DNA of 64,000 nucleotides from Micromonospora sp. DSM 45708 (GTDB lineage: Bacteria; Actinomycetota; Actinomycetes; Mycobacteriales; Micromonosporaceae): positions 2,356,001 through 2,420,000 of the forward strand of contig NZ_CP154796.1 of NCBI RefSeq assembly GCF_039566955.1. The letters run 5' to 3'. The notes under the pieces are model-generated. The model was not told the DNA's origin. It saw only the letters and a program-made list of their open reading frames with translations, and ran no database searches. The position numbers were made by a program, and so were the translations under genes. Below, piece by piece: positions 1 to 8,205 of this stretch (positions are counted from its first letter, which is position 1; each line of letters starts with the position of its first letter).

Positions 1-147
1 GAGTCGGACGGGCCGCTGTCCGCCGCCGAGCTGAGGCGGCGGTTCCGGTCCTTCCGGGACACGTTCGAGACGACCAAGGAGGAGTACGGCGCCCCGATCC
101 TCGCCGTCCGTGGGCAGGAACCAGCGCCGGTGACGGGGCGGGCCTGA
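1..147 (+). CDS. C-terminal end of an unidentified protein (partial)
   Basis: Frame 1 is open from the first base to a TGA at 145-147 and gives 48 residues. They are charged and probably helical in the middle and end in a loose Pro/Gly tail. The start lies outside the window. I do not recognise the family, so no function is given. The gene points the same way as the P450 that begins 63 bases later and could belong to the same transcription unit. A short inverted repeat (CCGTGG/CCACGG, about 150-168) follows the stop and could be a weak terminator. Confidence 0.5.
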   Translation, partial: ESDGPLSAAELRRRFRSFRDTFETTKEEYGAPILAVRGQEPAPVTGRA

Positions 148-210
148 CACCGTGGACAGCCCCACGGGGCGAGTCTATGGTCAGGCGCATCGATGTCCCG
201 AGGAGCGGCC

Positions 211-1491
211 ATGGGTGTCTCCATCTCCCTCGACGATCTGCTCGGCGAGGAGGTGAGGCGCGACCCGTACCCGTTCTACGCGAGGCTGCACGGGATGGGC
301 GAGGCCGTCGCGTTCCGGCCCGGCGAACCACACGCCCTGGTCGTCCACGGCTACCAGGCGGTCCACCGGGTGCTGCGGGATCCGGTCTTCCGGGTGCTCG
401 GTGCGGAGTTCCTGGACCGGGCCGGCACCCGCTGGCGCGAGCACCCGGTGACCCGGATCCTCCAGACGTCGATGCTCAACGCCGCGCCCGGCGACCACCT
501 CCGGGTCCGGCGCCTGTTCGGCCAGGCGTTGACCCCACGCCGGGTCGCCGCCCTGGAGCCGGCGATCACGCGGATCGCCGACCGCCTGCTCGACCGGCTC
601 GCCGCGGCCGGCGCGGACGGACGGCCGGTCGACTTCATGGGCGGTTTCGCGCTCACCCTGCCCAGCGACGTCGTCGGCGAGCTGCTGGGGGTGCCGGAGC
701 GGGACCGGGCCTGGTTCCCGTCCCGGGTGCGCACGTTCGACGCGGTGCTGGAGATCGGCCGTCGGTCGATGCGGGAGGTGCGGGCCGCCAACGTCGCGGC
801 GACGGAGTTGACCGCGTACTTCACCGAACTGCTGGCCGCGCGCCGGGACCGGCCGCGCGGGGATCTCGTGTCGGCGCTCGTGCGGATCCGTGACCGCGAC
901 CCCGACCAGCTCTCCGCCGACGAGCTGCTGGCCAACCTGATCATCATGTACAACGCCGGGTTCCGGACCACCGCGAACCTGCTCGGCAACGGTCTGGTCC
1001 TGCTCGTGGCGCGACCGGACGCGCGGTCCGCGCTGCGCGCCGACCCGTCGCTCGCCCCGGCGTACGTCGAGGAGATCCTCCGGTACGAGCCGCCGGTGCA
1101 CTTCGCGCTCCGGTACGCCGCGGCGGACACCGAGGTCGCCGGGCTGCCGGTGCCGGCCGGGCGGACCGTGGTGGTGTTGACCGGCGCCGCCAACCGGGAC
1201 CCGCGTCGTTTTCCCGACCCGGACGTGTTCGATCCGTCCCGGGTGGACAACCGTCACCTGGCGTTCAGCGCCGGGCCGCACCACTGCTTCGGGGCGGCCC
1301 TCGCCCGGGCGGAGGGCCGGCTGGTCCTGCCTCTCCTGCTGGACCGCTTCCCGGCGCTGGCGCTCGCCGCCGAGCCCGGCGAGCGGCGTCAGCTCATGCT
1401 GCGCGGGTACGACAGCCTGCCGGTGCGTCTCACGCCGCCGGGGCCGGCGGTCCACCGGCCGGTCGGGACCTTGCCAAACCATGCCGATTGA
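211..1491 (+). CDS. Cytochrome P450 monooxygenase
   Basis: A soluble haem monooxygenase of about 426 residues, the usual size of an actinomycete class I P450, which takes electrons from separate ferredoxin partners. The I-helix oxygen-activation motif reads AGFRTT near residue 249, the K-helix ExxR is EILR at 288-291, and the haem loop FSAGPHHCFG puts the ligand at Cys359. I chose the ATG at 211 because AGGAG lies 5 bases upstream; an in-frame ATG at 193 has no such site. A carrier protein and a ketosynthase follow on the same strand, so it may oxidise a carrier-bound or terpenoid intermediate, but the substrate cannot be read from sequence. Confidence 0.93.
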   Translation: MGVSISLDDLLGEEVRRDPYPFYARLHGMGEAVAFRPGEPHALVVHGYQAVHRVLRDPVFRVLGAEFLDRAGTRWREHPVTRILQTSMLNAAPGDHLRVRRLFGQALTPRRVAALEPAITRIADRLLDRLAAAGADGRPVDFMGGFALTLPSDVVGELLGVPERDRAWFPSRVRTFDAVLEIGRRSMREVRAANVAATELTAYFTELLAARRDRPRGDLVSALVRIRDRDPDQLSADELLANLIIMYNAGFRTTANLLGNGLVLLVARPDARSALRADPSLAPAYVEEILRYEPPVHFALRYAAADTEVAGLPVPAGRTVVVLTGAANRDPRRFPDPDVFDPSRVDNRHLAFSAGPHHCFGAALARAEGRLVLPLLLDRFPALALAAEPGERRQLMLRGYDSLPVRLTPPGPAVHRPVGTLPNHAD

Positions 1492-1530
1492 GTAAGGTCG
1501 ATTCCACGCTGGGGAAAGGACACACCGGTC

Positions 1531-1791
1531 ATGACCGATGAGATCCGCGCGTTCCTGCTCGCTGCCCTGACCGAGATGAAGTACGACGTCGACGACGTCG
1601 ACGACGACACCGTCTTCGGCCCGGCCGGCCTGGACGTGGACTCGCTCGGCCTCGCCGAGCTGGCGGTCCGGGTGGAGGACCGGTTCGGCGTGGCGTTCGA
1701 CGACGACGAGGCCGAGATGCTCGCGATGATGACGCTCGGCGAGTTCTCCCGGACGGTGGCCCAGCGCATCCAACCGGCCTCGGCGCACTGA
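1531..1791 (+). CDS. Acyl carrier protein
   Basis: An 86-residue free-standing carrier protein. The four-helix ACP pattern is clear, and the phosphopantetheine site is Ser38 in the motif LDVDSLGLAEL. Helix 2 and the acidic stretch after it are typical of type II ACPs. GGGAAAGGA is well placed before the ATG. The stop is followed after 2 bases by the GTG of the ketosynthase, so the two are almost certainly co-translated and probably work together in making or extending a short acyl chain. Activation would need a phosphopantetheinyl transferase; the one in this cluster (4751-5487) appears broken. Confidence 0.92.
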   Translation: MTDEIRAFLLAALTEMKYDVDDVDDDTVFGPAGLDVDSLGLAELAVRVEDRFGVAFDDDEAEMLAMMTLGEFSRTVAQRIQPASAH

Positions 1792-1793
1792 GC

Positions 1794-3029
1794 GTGCGCG
1801 AGGGCGCGACGATCACCGGCATCGGGCTGGTGAGCCCGGTCGGCTCGACCGCCGCCGAGGTGTTCGACGCGGTGTGCGACGGCCGCTCGGGGCTGTCCCG
1901 GCCGCCGGAGGGCCATCCGGTGCACGGGGTGGTCGACGTCGCGGCGATCGCCCCGCCGATCGACCCGGCCTCCGTGCTGCCCGGCCCGGAGTCCCGCGTC
2001 GTGGACCGGTCGATCGTCATGGCGTTGCGCGCGGCCGGGGACGCGTTGGCCGACGCCGGCCTGCGGGTCGGTCGGGACGTCGACCCGTACCGGGTGGCGG
2101 TCGTGGTCTCCGGCGTCGGCGGCCTGTCCACGCTGGCCGACCAGGTGTTGCAGCGGGCCGAGCGCGGCCGGTTCGGCGTCAGCCCCTACATGCTGCCCGG
2201 CACGCTGCCGAACATGGCCGCGGCACGCGTCGCCATCACGTTCGGCATCCGTGGCTACACCTCGTCGATCGGCACGGCGTGCGCGGCCGGCGCCCAGTCG
2301 GTCGGGGAGGCGCTGCGCATCCTGCGCGCCGGCGAGGCGGACGTGGTGCTGTGCGGATGCGCCGAGGCGCCGCTGTTCCCGACGTTCGCCGACGCGTTCG
2401 GCAACGCCCGGGCGCTGGCCCGTGGCTGGGCCGACCCGACCGCCGCGAGCCGGCCGTTCGACCGTCGCCGCAACGGCCTCGTGCTCGGCGAGGGCGCCGG
2501 CGTGCTGGTGCTGGAACGCGCCGCACACGCCGCCGCGCGGGGCGCCCGCCGCCACGCCGACGTGCTCGGCTGGGGCGCGACGAACGACGCGTACCATCCG
2601 ACCACCCCCCGACCCGACGGCTCCGGCGCGGCGCACTGCGTGCGGATGGCTGTGCGCGACGCCGGCCTGCACCTCGACGACATCGGGTACGTCAACGCCC
2701 ATGGCACCAGCACCAAGGCCGGCGACGCCGCCGAGCTGGCCGCGCTCCGCGACGTCTACGGCGCGCACCCGCCGCCGCTGAGTTCGACGAAGGGCGTGAC
2801 CGGGCACATGCTCGGCGTCTCCGGCGTCATCGAGGCGGCCATCGGCGTCGAGGCGCTCCGGCGGGGCCTGCTGCCGCCCACGCACAACCTCGACGACCCG
2901 GACCCGGCCGGCGACGTCGACCACATCCGCGAGCAGCCCCGCGCGGTCGCGGTGGACGCGGTGCTGTCCAACTCGTTCGGCTTCGGCGGCCACAACGTCA
3001 GCCTCGTCCTGGGCCACCCCACCACCTGA
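1794..3029 (+). CDS. FabF-type beta-ketoacyl-ACP synthase
   Basis: A 411-residue KAS I/II enzyme that condenses an acyl-ACP with malonyl-ACP. The catalytic Cys163 sits in GTACAAGAQS, the two histidines are His303 (NAHGTSTKAGD) and His338 (GHMLG), and Lys333 is present, so the active site is complete; it is not a chain-length-factor homologue. The C-terminal SFGFGGHN motif is intact. It starts with GTG 2 bases after the ACP stop. No malonyl transferase or ketoreductase is in the window, so those steps would have to come from primary fatty acid synthesis or from outside. It converges on the GT2 gene, with a palindrome between them. Confidence 0.93.
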   Translation: MREGATITGIGLVSPVGSTAAEVFDAVCDGRSGLSRPPEGHPVHGVVDVAAIAPPIDPASVLPGPESRVVDRSIVMALRAAGDALADAGLRVGRDVDPYRVAVVVSGVGGLSTLADQVLQRAERGRFGVSPYMLPGTLPNMAAARVAITFGIRGYTSSIGTACAAGAQSVGEALRILRAGEADVVLCGCAEAPLFPTFADAFGNARALARGWADPTAASRPFDRRRNGLVLGEGAGVLVLERAAHAAARGARRHADVLGWGATNDAYHPTTPRPDGSGAAHCVRMAVRDAGLHLDDIGYVNAHGTSTKAGDAAELAALRDVYGAHPPPLSSTKGVTGHMLGVSGVIEAAIGVEALRRGLLPPTHNLDDPDPAGDVDHIREQPRAVAVDAVLSNSFGFGGHNVSLVLGHPTT

Positions 3030-3075
3030 CCCGCACCCCTCCACCCGCACCCCCACCCCTTTTTGCGCGCGCGGA

Positions 3076-3125
3076 TTCCCGGGAAGCGTGGCCACCACGA
3101 GCGGAATGGCCACGCTTTCCGGGAA
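3076..3125. terminator. Imperfect inverted repeat between convergent genes
   Basis: Two arms of about 19 bases (3076-3094 and 3107-3125) pair with one mismatch around a short loop, between the ketosynthase stop (3029) and the GT2 stop (3151). The position suggests a bidirectional intrinsic terminator without a U-tract, common in high-GC actinobacteria. The right arm is identical over 22 bases to the right arm of the palindrome at 57396-57445, so this is also a dispersed repeat. Confidence 0.7.
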
Positions 3126-3150
3126 AGCGACCCCGAGGGGACGGGGTGGG

Positions 3151-4479
3151 TCAGCGGACGGTGATCTGGGTGGCGGCGTCGTGCGTCGTCACCGTCAGGG
3201 CGAAGTGCGGGTGCAGCATGTCGACCAGGTAGTCGAGGTCCGCGACGAGCGGCACCGGCAGCAGCGCCCGCTGGTCCACATCGGCGTGGGTGGCGACCAG
3301 CTCGATCCGGTCGGCCTTCAGCAGGCCCCGGGTCAGGAACGCCGGCAGGTCCTCGGGGAGCAGGCAGCGCCACAGGTCGACGTTGACGATCAGGTCCAGC
3401 GCGCCGGTCTTGAACTGCTGGAGCACGGTGCCGAGCAGGTGCGAGTTCGTGTCGCCGGGCGGCGACGCGTGGTCGAACGTGTGCGACCCGGCGCCGACGT
3501 CGAGTGTGGACACGCCGTGGCCGATCACCAACGCCCGGCGGGAGGGCAGCTCGTCGCGGAGCACGGCGGGCAGCGCGGCCGGACGGCCCAGTCCGGCCCG
3601 CCGGTACGCGTCGATCGCGTCGCCGTAGAGGCGGATGCGGCCCAGGTGCCGGCCGAACGTGTTGATCGCGTACAGCACCTCGACGTCGTAGCGCAGGTGC
3701 TTGCGGAGCAGGTACTTCATGTTGTCCATCGAGGCGAGCCCGTTGGTGGTCCGCCGGAAGTGGGGCAGGTGGTAGGAGCACGCGTCGACGTCGAGCTGGA
3801 ACAGCTCGGGTGGCGCCCCGTGCAGGTGGAAGACCCGGTAGAAGAAGTCGAGGTCCTCGAAGCCCCACTTCACCATGGCCTCGTCGAAGCCGCCGACCCG
3901 CCGGAACGACTCGTGGTCGACCGAGGCGTTGTGGGTCAGCCCGAGCACCCAGGGCGCGCTCGGGAAGTCGCGCATCCGCTGCGGGTGGGCGGTGTCCTCC
4001 AGGCGTGGGTCGCCGCGCTCGGCGTCCAGCATCGCCGGGACGATCGGCTCGCCGCGGCGCAGCGCGTCCGCGCCGGCCCAGTCCAGGTCGTACCGCTGGC
4101 CGAGCAGGACTCCCGGCCGTCCGTCGCGGTCGGCGTGGAAGTCCCGGTGCCGCTCCAGCAGGCCGGGATGCGCCACCGTGTCGGCGTCCAGGAACATCAA
4201 CGTGTCGGCGCGGGCCCGTGCCGCCGCCGCGTTGCGGTTGGCGCTGCGCCCCCGGTTGGTGTCGCTGCGGACGTGGTCGACGGCCAGCCGGTCGCGGTAC
4301 CGGTCCACGACCGGGTCCAGTGCGACGGTGGAGCCGTCGTCGCCGACGATCACCTCGAAGTCGTCGCGCGGCAGGGTCTGCCGGGTGAGCGAGTGCAGCG
4401 TCGCGTCGAGCGCGGAGGCGTTGTTGTGCGCGGGCACCACCACGCTCAGGGCCGGCCGGCGCCCGTTCGCCGTGCTCAA
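3151..4479 (-). CDS. Family 2 glycosyltransferase with an extra C-terminal half
   Basis: A 442-residue protein. Residues about 10-260 form a GT-A domain: a VVVPAHNN start, a VIVGDDGS motif for nucleotide binding, the metal-binding DxD in FLDADTV near residue 100, and the downstream GFDEAMVKWGFEDLDFF acceptor-loop pattern seen in chondroitin-synthase-like GT2 enzymes. The last 180 residues are not typical of GT2 and I do not recognise them. The TTG start overlaps the TGA of the upstream carrier-protein gene, which implies translational coupling. It probably transfers a sugar to the cluster product or to a carrier-bound intermediate; donor and acceptor are unknown. Confidence 0.85.
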   Translation of the reverse strand: MSTANGRRPALSVVVPAHNNASALDATLHSLTRQTLPRDDFEVIVGDDGSTVALDPVVDRYRDRLAVDHVRSDTNRGRSANRNAAAARARADTLMFLDADTVAHPGLLERHRDFHADRDGRPGVLLGQRYDLDWAGADALRRGEPIVPAMLDAERGDPRLEDTAHPQRMRDFPSAPWVLGLTHNASVDHESFRRVGGFDEAMVKWGFEDLDFFYRVFHLHGAPPELFQLDVDACSYHLPHFRRTTNGLASMDNMKYLLRKHLRYDVEVLYAINTFGRHLGRIRLYGDAIDAYRRAGLGRPAALPAVLRDELPSRRALVIGHGVSTLDVGAGSHTFDHASPPGDTNSHLLGTVLQQFKTGALDLIVNVDLWRCLLPEDLPAFLTRGLLKADRIELVATHADVDQRALLPVPLVADLDYLVDMLHPHFALTVTTHDAATQITVR

Positions 4480-4757
4480 CGGGGGGTGGAGTTGGCGGTG
4501 ATGTAGTCCGCCAGGTCGCCGAGGGTGGTCATCCGGTCCTCGTCCAGATCCTCCACGTCGATCTGGATCTCCAACTCGTCCTCCAGCTCCAGCAGCAGTT
4601 CCAGGGCGAGCGAGGAGCTGAGGCCGAGGTCGTCCATCAACTGGGTCCGTTCGGTGACCGGGGCGGCCGGCCTGAGCATGCGGCCCAGCAACGCCGTGAG
4701 GCTGTCGACCACCTGGTCGCGCAGCGGCGACGTGGTCGACGTGTCGTGTTCTAGCAC
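4476..4757 (-). CDS. Second free-standing acyl/peptidyl carrier protein
   Basis: A 93-residue carrier protein with the helix pattern of ACP/PCP domains. The phosphopantetheine motif is DDLGLSSSLALEL: the usual Asp before the modified Ser is replaced by Ser, and three serines stand in a row (47-49), with Ser48 aligning to the attachment site. The GTG start overlaps the TAG of the phosphopantetheinyl transferase and the stop overlaps the GT2 start, so these three minus-strand genes form one coupled unit. It may present an acyl or aminoacyl group to the condensation-domain protein encoded divergently at 5553. Confidence 0.85.
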   Translation of the reverse strand: MLEHDTSTTSPLRDQVVDSLTALLGRMLRPAAPVTERTQLMDDLGLSSSLALELLLELEDELEIQIDVEDLDEDRMTTLGDLADYITANSTPR

Positions 4758-5487
4758 CGGGAGGCCGGTGGATCGATCATGCGCTCCAGCATGGACCCAT
4801 CAGAGCAAAGGACATCGGCGAGTGTCAACGGGTAGGACTCGACCGCGTACGGCGCGTCACCGGGCAGCGCGACCGCCACCCGGTAGCCGGCCGGCGTGAC
4901 CAGGTCGGCGAGGCGGTACGCGCCGGCCGGCTCGACGCACGCGACCACGTCGTCCGCGTGGACCGCCACCGCCAGGTTGGGCCAGAGCCGGCCCCCGGCG
5001 GCCTTGACCAACGCCTCCTTGCGGACCCACAGCCGGGTGAACCGCCGGGCCCGCTCCCCGGCGTCGGCCCCGGCGGCGACGTGCCGGGCCTCCGCCGGGT
5101 GGAAGAAGCGCGCGGCCAGCGGGACGGGGTCCCGACCCGACGGCAGGTGCTCGATGTCCACCCCGACCGGGCGGTGCCGGCTGATCGCCACCGCGACCAG
5201 GGCGCCGGAGTACGACAGGCTCGTGTGCGGTCCGGCGCCCGGCCCGGCCGGCGTCGGCTTGCCGTGCCGGCCCCGGCGCCAGGCGAGTTCCGACGGCGCG
5301 ACGCCCGCCGCTTGCCCGGCCAGGTGGCGCAGCGCGCCGTGCGCGACCGTGAACCGGTCGCGCACGCCGGGTCGCCGAGCGCGGCGGCGCGGGCCCGCTC
5401 GTCGGGGCCGAGCACCGCCCGGCACCGGGCCAGCTCGTCCGGCGAGCCGTCGGCGGCGATGACGCAGACGCGTACGCGGTCCGGCAT
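4751..5487 (-). pseudogene. Sfp-type 4'-phosphopantetheinyl transferase, frameshifted
   Basis: The enzyme would activate the cluster's carrier proteins. The C-terminal two thirds contains the magnesium motif VGVDIEH and the WVRKEALVKAAGG motif. It is in one frame, open to the TAG at 4751. The N-terminal 55 or so residues, starting MPDRVRVCVIAADG at the ATG at 5487 and reading into LGPDERARAAALGDPA, are in another frame. The join lies near 5365-5385, where a one-base loss would explain the switch between ALGDPA and RDRFTVAHGALRHL. Either the gene is inactivated or the base was missed in sequencing. An internal GTG start would drop the first subdomain, which makes a functional short form unlikely. 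Confidence 0.7.
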
Positions 5488-5552
5488 GGACGGCAGCGTA
5501 ACGGTCCGTCCGGACGTTGACACGTGCCGATGCGCGTTGCTCTGATAGCCCG

Positions 5553-6965
5553 ATGATCGCGCAGACGGCCGAGGTGCGGATCCCCGTCCCGTTCGCCGGG
5601 CCCGGGGCCGGCACCGCGCCCCTGACCTGGGGTCAGAAGGCGATCCTTGAGGACATGCGGGAGACCGGGTGGACGCACAACGTCAGCGGCGCCCATCCGG
5701 TGCCGGCCGGCGTCACGGTCGAGCAGATGGCGGCCGAGCTGGCCGACCTGCTGGCCCGGCACCCGGCACTACGGATGCGGCTCGGCACCGACGAGCGGGG
5801 TGACCCGTGCCAGGTCGTGTCCGCCTCCGGGGAGACGGTGCTCGACGTGGTGGACGTGCCGGACGACGCCGACCCGGCCGACGTGGCGACGTTCGCCTAC
5901 CAGCTCGGCCACACCCGCCTGCTGGCCCCCTACGACCTGTACCGCGACTGGTCGGTGCGGATGGCGGTGGTCCGGCACCGGGGCGCGCCGGTGCACCGGG
6001 TGCTGACCTTCGACCACCTGGTGGTCGACGGGACCGCCACGTCGCTGCTCCTGGCGGACCTCGGGCTGGCCGGGCCGGCCGTCCGCCGTGGCCACGACCC
6101 GCGCACCGTGCAGATCCTCGACCTCGGGCGGCGCGAGGAGACGCCGCCGTTGCGGCGGGTCAGCGACCGGGCCGTGCACCACTGGGCGGCGCACCTGCGG
6201 TCCGTCCCGCCGCTGACGTTCGGCCCGCCCCGACCCGGCGGCGGCCGGCGGGGCCACCGGTACTGGCACGGCCGGTTCAGCTCGCCCGCGGCGTACCTGG
6301 CGGTGCGTGCCGTCGCCCGGCGGACCCGGACGGACACCTCGCGCGTCCTGCTCGCGGTGATCGCCGTCGCGATCGGCCGGGCCACCGGCGTCAGTCCGCT
6401 CACCGCGAAGCTGATCGTGGGCAACCGGTTCCGGCCGGGCTTCGCCGAGGCGATCGCCCCGCTCAGCCAGAACGGCGTGCTGACCGTCGACACCGCCGAC
6501 ACCACCGTGGACGAGGTGGTGTCCCGGGCCCGGCGGGCCTCGATGACCGCCGGCATGTACGCCTACTACGACCCGACGCAGCTCGCCGAGACCGAGGCCC
6601 GGCTGGACGCGGAGCGCGGCTACCCGGCGCGTGTGAGTTGCCGGATCAACGACCGGCGGGTGACCACCCGGGCGGCGGCCGACGACCACGCCGGGGACGA
6701 GCCGGTGACCGCGGACACGTTCCGGCGCCGGGCCGCCGAGACGTTCCTGGTCTGGGACGGCCCGCTGGACCACCTTCCCGAGCAGGCGTTCATCACGGTC
6801 GAGGACCATCCGGGGACCGTGCACCTTCAGGTGATCTTCGACTTCGCGAGTTTCACCGAGGCGCAGGCGGAGCGTCTGCTGCGCGGCGTGGAGGAGGTCG
6901 CCGTGGAGGCGGCGCTCGACGCGGCGGCGCCGACCCGGGTCAGGCCCGGGTCGGTCGGCGGCTGA
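5553..6965 (+). CDS. Free-standing NRPS-type condensation domain protein
   Basis: A 470-residue protein, about the size of one condensation (C) domain with no adenylation or carrier domain attached. The catalytic motif HHxxxDG reads DHLVVDG, with the essential second His at residue 155 and Asp159 kept, so the acyltransfer function appears intact. The opening LTWGQKAILEDM resembles the C1 motif. Such stand-alone C proteins join a carrier-bound acyl group to an amine or alcohol. With two carrier proteins and an acyl ligase in the cluster, it may acylate the terpenoid or sugar part of the product. No Shine-Dalgarno is seen before the ATG at 5553; a leaderless message or the TTG at 5517 are alternatives. 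Confidence 0.8.
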   Translation: MIAQTAEVRIPVPFAGPGAGTAPLTWGQKAILEDMRETGWTHNVSGAHPVPAGVTVEQMAAELADLLARHPALRMRLGTDERGDPCQVVSASGETVLDVVDVPDDADPADVATFAYQLGHTRLLAPYDLYRDWSVRMAVVRHRGAPVHRVLTFDHLVVDGTATSLLLADLGLAGPAVRRGHDPRTVQILDLGRREETPPLRRVSDRAVHHWAAHLRSVPPLTFGPPRPGGGRRGHRYWHGRFSSPAAYLAVRAVARRTRTDTSRVLLAVIAVAIGRATGVSPLTAKLIVGNRFRPGFAEAIAPLSQNGVLTVDTADTTVDEVVSRARRASMTAGMYAYYDPTQLAETEARLDAERGYPARVSCRINDRRVTTRAAADDHAGDEPVTADTFRRRAAETFLVWDGPLDHLPEQAFITVEDHPGTVHLQVIFDFASFTEAQAERLLRGVEEVAVEAALDAAAPTRVRPGSVGG

Positions 6966-6980
6966 CCGGCCGCGTGGCGG

Positions 6981-8183
6981 TCACCTGTCGTCCCACGTCA
7001 CCGGCAACGACTCCAGGCTGCGGACCACCAGTCCCGGCCGGAACCGCAGCTCCGACTCGTCGACCGCGAGCCGTAGGCCGGGCAGGCGACGCAGCAGCGC
7101 GCCGAGCGCCTCCTGGAGTTCCATCCGGGCCAGCGCCGCGCCGAGACAGTGGTGCGGGCCGGCGCCGAACGCCAGGTGCGGGTTGTGCGCGCGGGCCAGG
7201 TCCAGCGAGTCCGCGTCGGGGAACACCGTGGCGTCCCGGTTGGCCGACGCGATCGCCGGCATCACCGCCGAGCCGGCCGGCAGGCGTACGCCGCCCAGCT
7301 CCACCTCCTCGGTGGTCACCCGGGGCAGCAGCACGCCGTTGTCACCGAGCTGGATGAAGCGGGACAGCTCCTCGACCGCGCGGGCGACCGCGACCGGGTC
7401 GTCGCCGCGCAGCCCGGCCAGTTGCTCCGGGTGGCGGGCCAGCACCAGCAGGAACAGGTTGAGCTGGTTGGTGGTGGTCTCGTGCCCGCCCACGAAGATG
7501 CCGGCGGTGACCGAGACCAGCTCCCGTTCGGTGAGGTCCTCGTGCGCGTCCCAGGCGGCGATGAGCGCGCTCATCAGGTCGTCGCCGGGGTGGTGCCGGC
7601 GCTCGGCGATCATCTCCTGGAACGCGTCGAGCGCGGCCTGCGGGGCCGCCGGGTCGGCGTCCCAGTCGCCGACGAGCGCGTCGGACCACTCCCGTACCCG
7701 CTCCTGGTCGTGTTCCGGGATGCCGAACAGCTTGCTGATCACGTAGATCGGCAGCGGCGCGGAGAGATGGGTGATCAGGTCGGCCGGACGACCCGCCGCC
7801 TCCATCCGGTCGATCATGCCGGCCACCAGCGCCGCCACCGTCGGGCGCAGCTCCTCGACCCGACGCACGGTGAACGCGTGCGACACCGCCCGGCGCATCG
7901 TGGTGTGCCGGGGCGGGTCCATGCCGATGAGCGAGTCCTCGGCGAGCGAGCCGAGTTCGCGGGTCGGCCGGTTCGGGCCGGCCGCGGCGGCCCGGCTGAA
8001 CCGGTGGTCGGTGAACACCCGGCGGACGTCGGCGTGCCGGGTGGCGAGGTAGGCCGACGCCCCGTCGGGCAGTTCGACGCGGGCCACCGGGCAGGTCTCG
8101 CGCAACCGGGTGTAGTCCGGTGACGGGTGGTAGATGGTGGGCGCCGGAGCGAGCGGGTACGGGACCGGCTGCGGCTGCGTCAT
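6981..8183 (-). CDS. Cytochrome P450 monooxygenase
   Basis: A 400-residue P450. The I-helix has GGHETTT, the usual acidic/threonine oxygen-activation pair, the K-helix ExxR is EELSR, and the haem loop FGAGPHHCLG places the ligand at about Cys346. It belongs to the CYP105/107-like group common in natural-product clusters, but the substrate cannot be told. GAGGAG precedes the ATG. It is 22 bases downstream of the GT1 gene on the same strand, so the two are probably co-transcribed. It converges on the condensation-domain gene with only 15 bases between the stops. Confidence 0.93.
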   Translation of the reverse strand: MTQPQPVPYPLAPAPTIYHPSPDYTRLRETCPVARVELPDGASAYLATRHADVRRVFTDHRFSRAAAAGPNRPTRELGSLAEDSLIGMDPPRHTTMRRAVSHAFTVRRVEELRPTVAALVAGMIDRMEAAGRPADLITHLSAPLPIYVISKLFGIPEHDQERVREWSDALVGDWDADPAAPQAALDAFQEMIAERRHHPGDDLMSALIAAWDAHEDLTERELVSVTAGIFVGGHETTTNQLNLFLLVLARHPEQLAGLRGDDPVAVARAVEELSRFIQLGDNGVLLPRVTTEEVELGGVRLPAGSAVMPAIASANRDATVFPDADSLDLARAHNPHLAFGAGPHHCLGAALARMELQEALGALLRRLPGLRLAVDESELRFRPGLVVRSLESLPVTWDDR

Positions 8184-8205
8184 CTGCGACTCCTCTGGCG
8201 AACGG

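Noticed and set aside
5365..5390. Programmed ribosomal frameshift in the transferase gene
   Set aside because: No slippery heptamer and no convincing downstream pseudoknot were seen; a base loss or sequencing error is simpler.
4751..5614. Full-length phosphopantetheinyl transferase from a start at 5614
   Set aside because: The first 85 residues of that frame are Arg/Pro-rich shadow sequence; the real N-terminus (PDRVRVCVIAADG) is in another frame, so a frameshift explains the data better.
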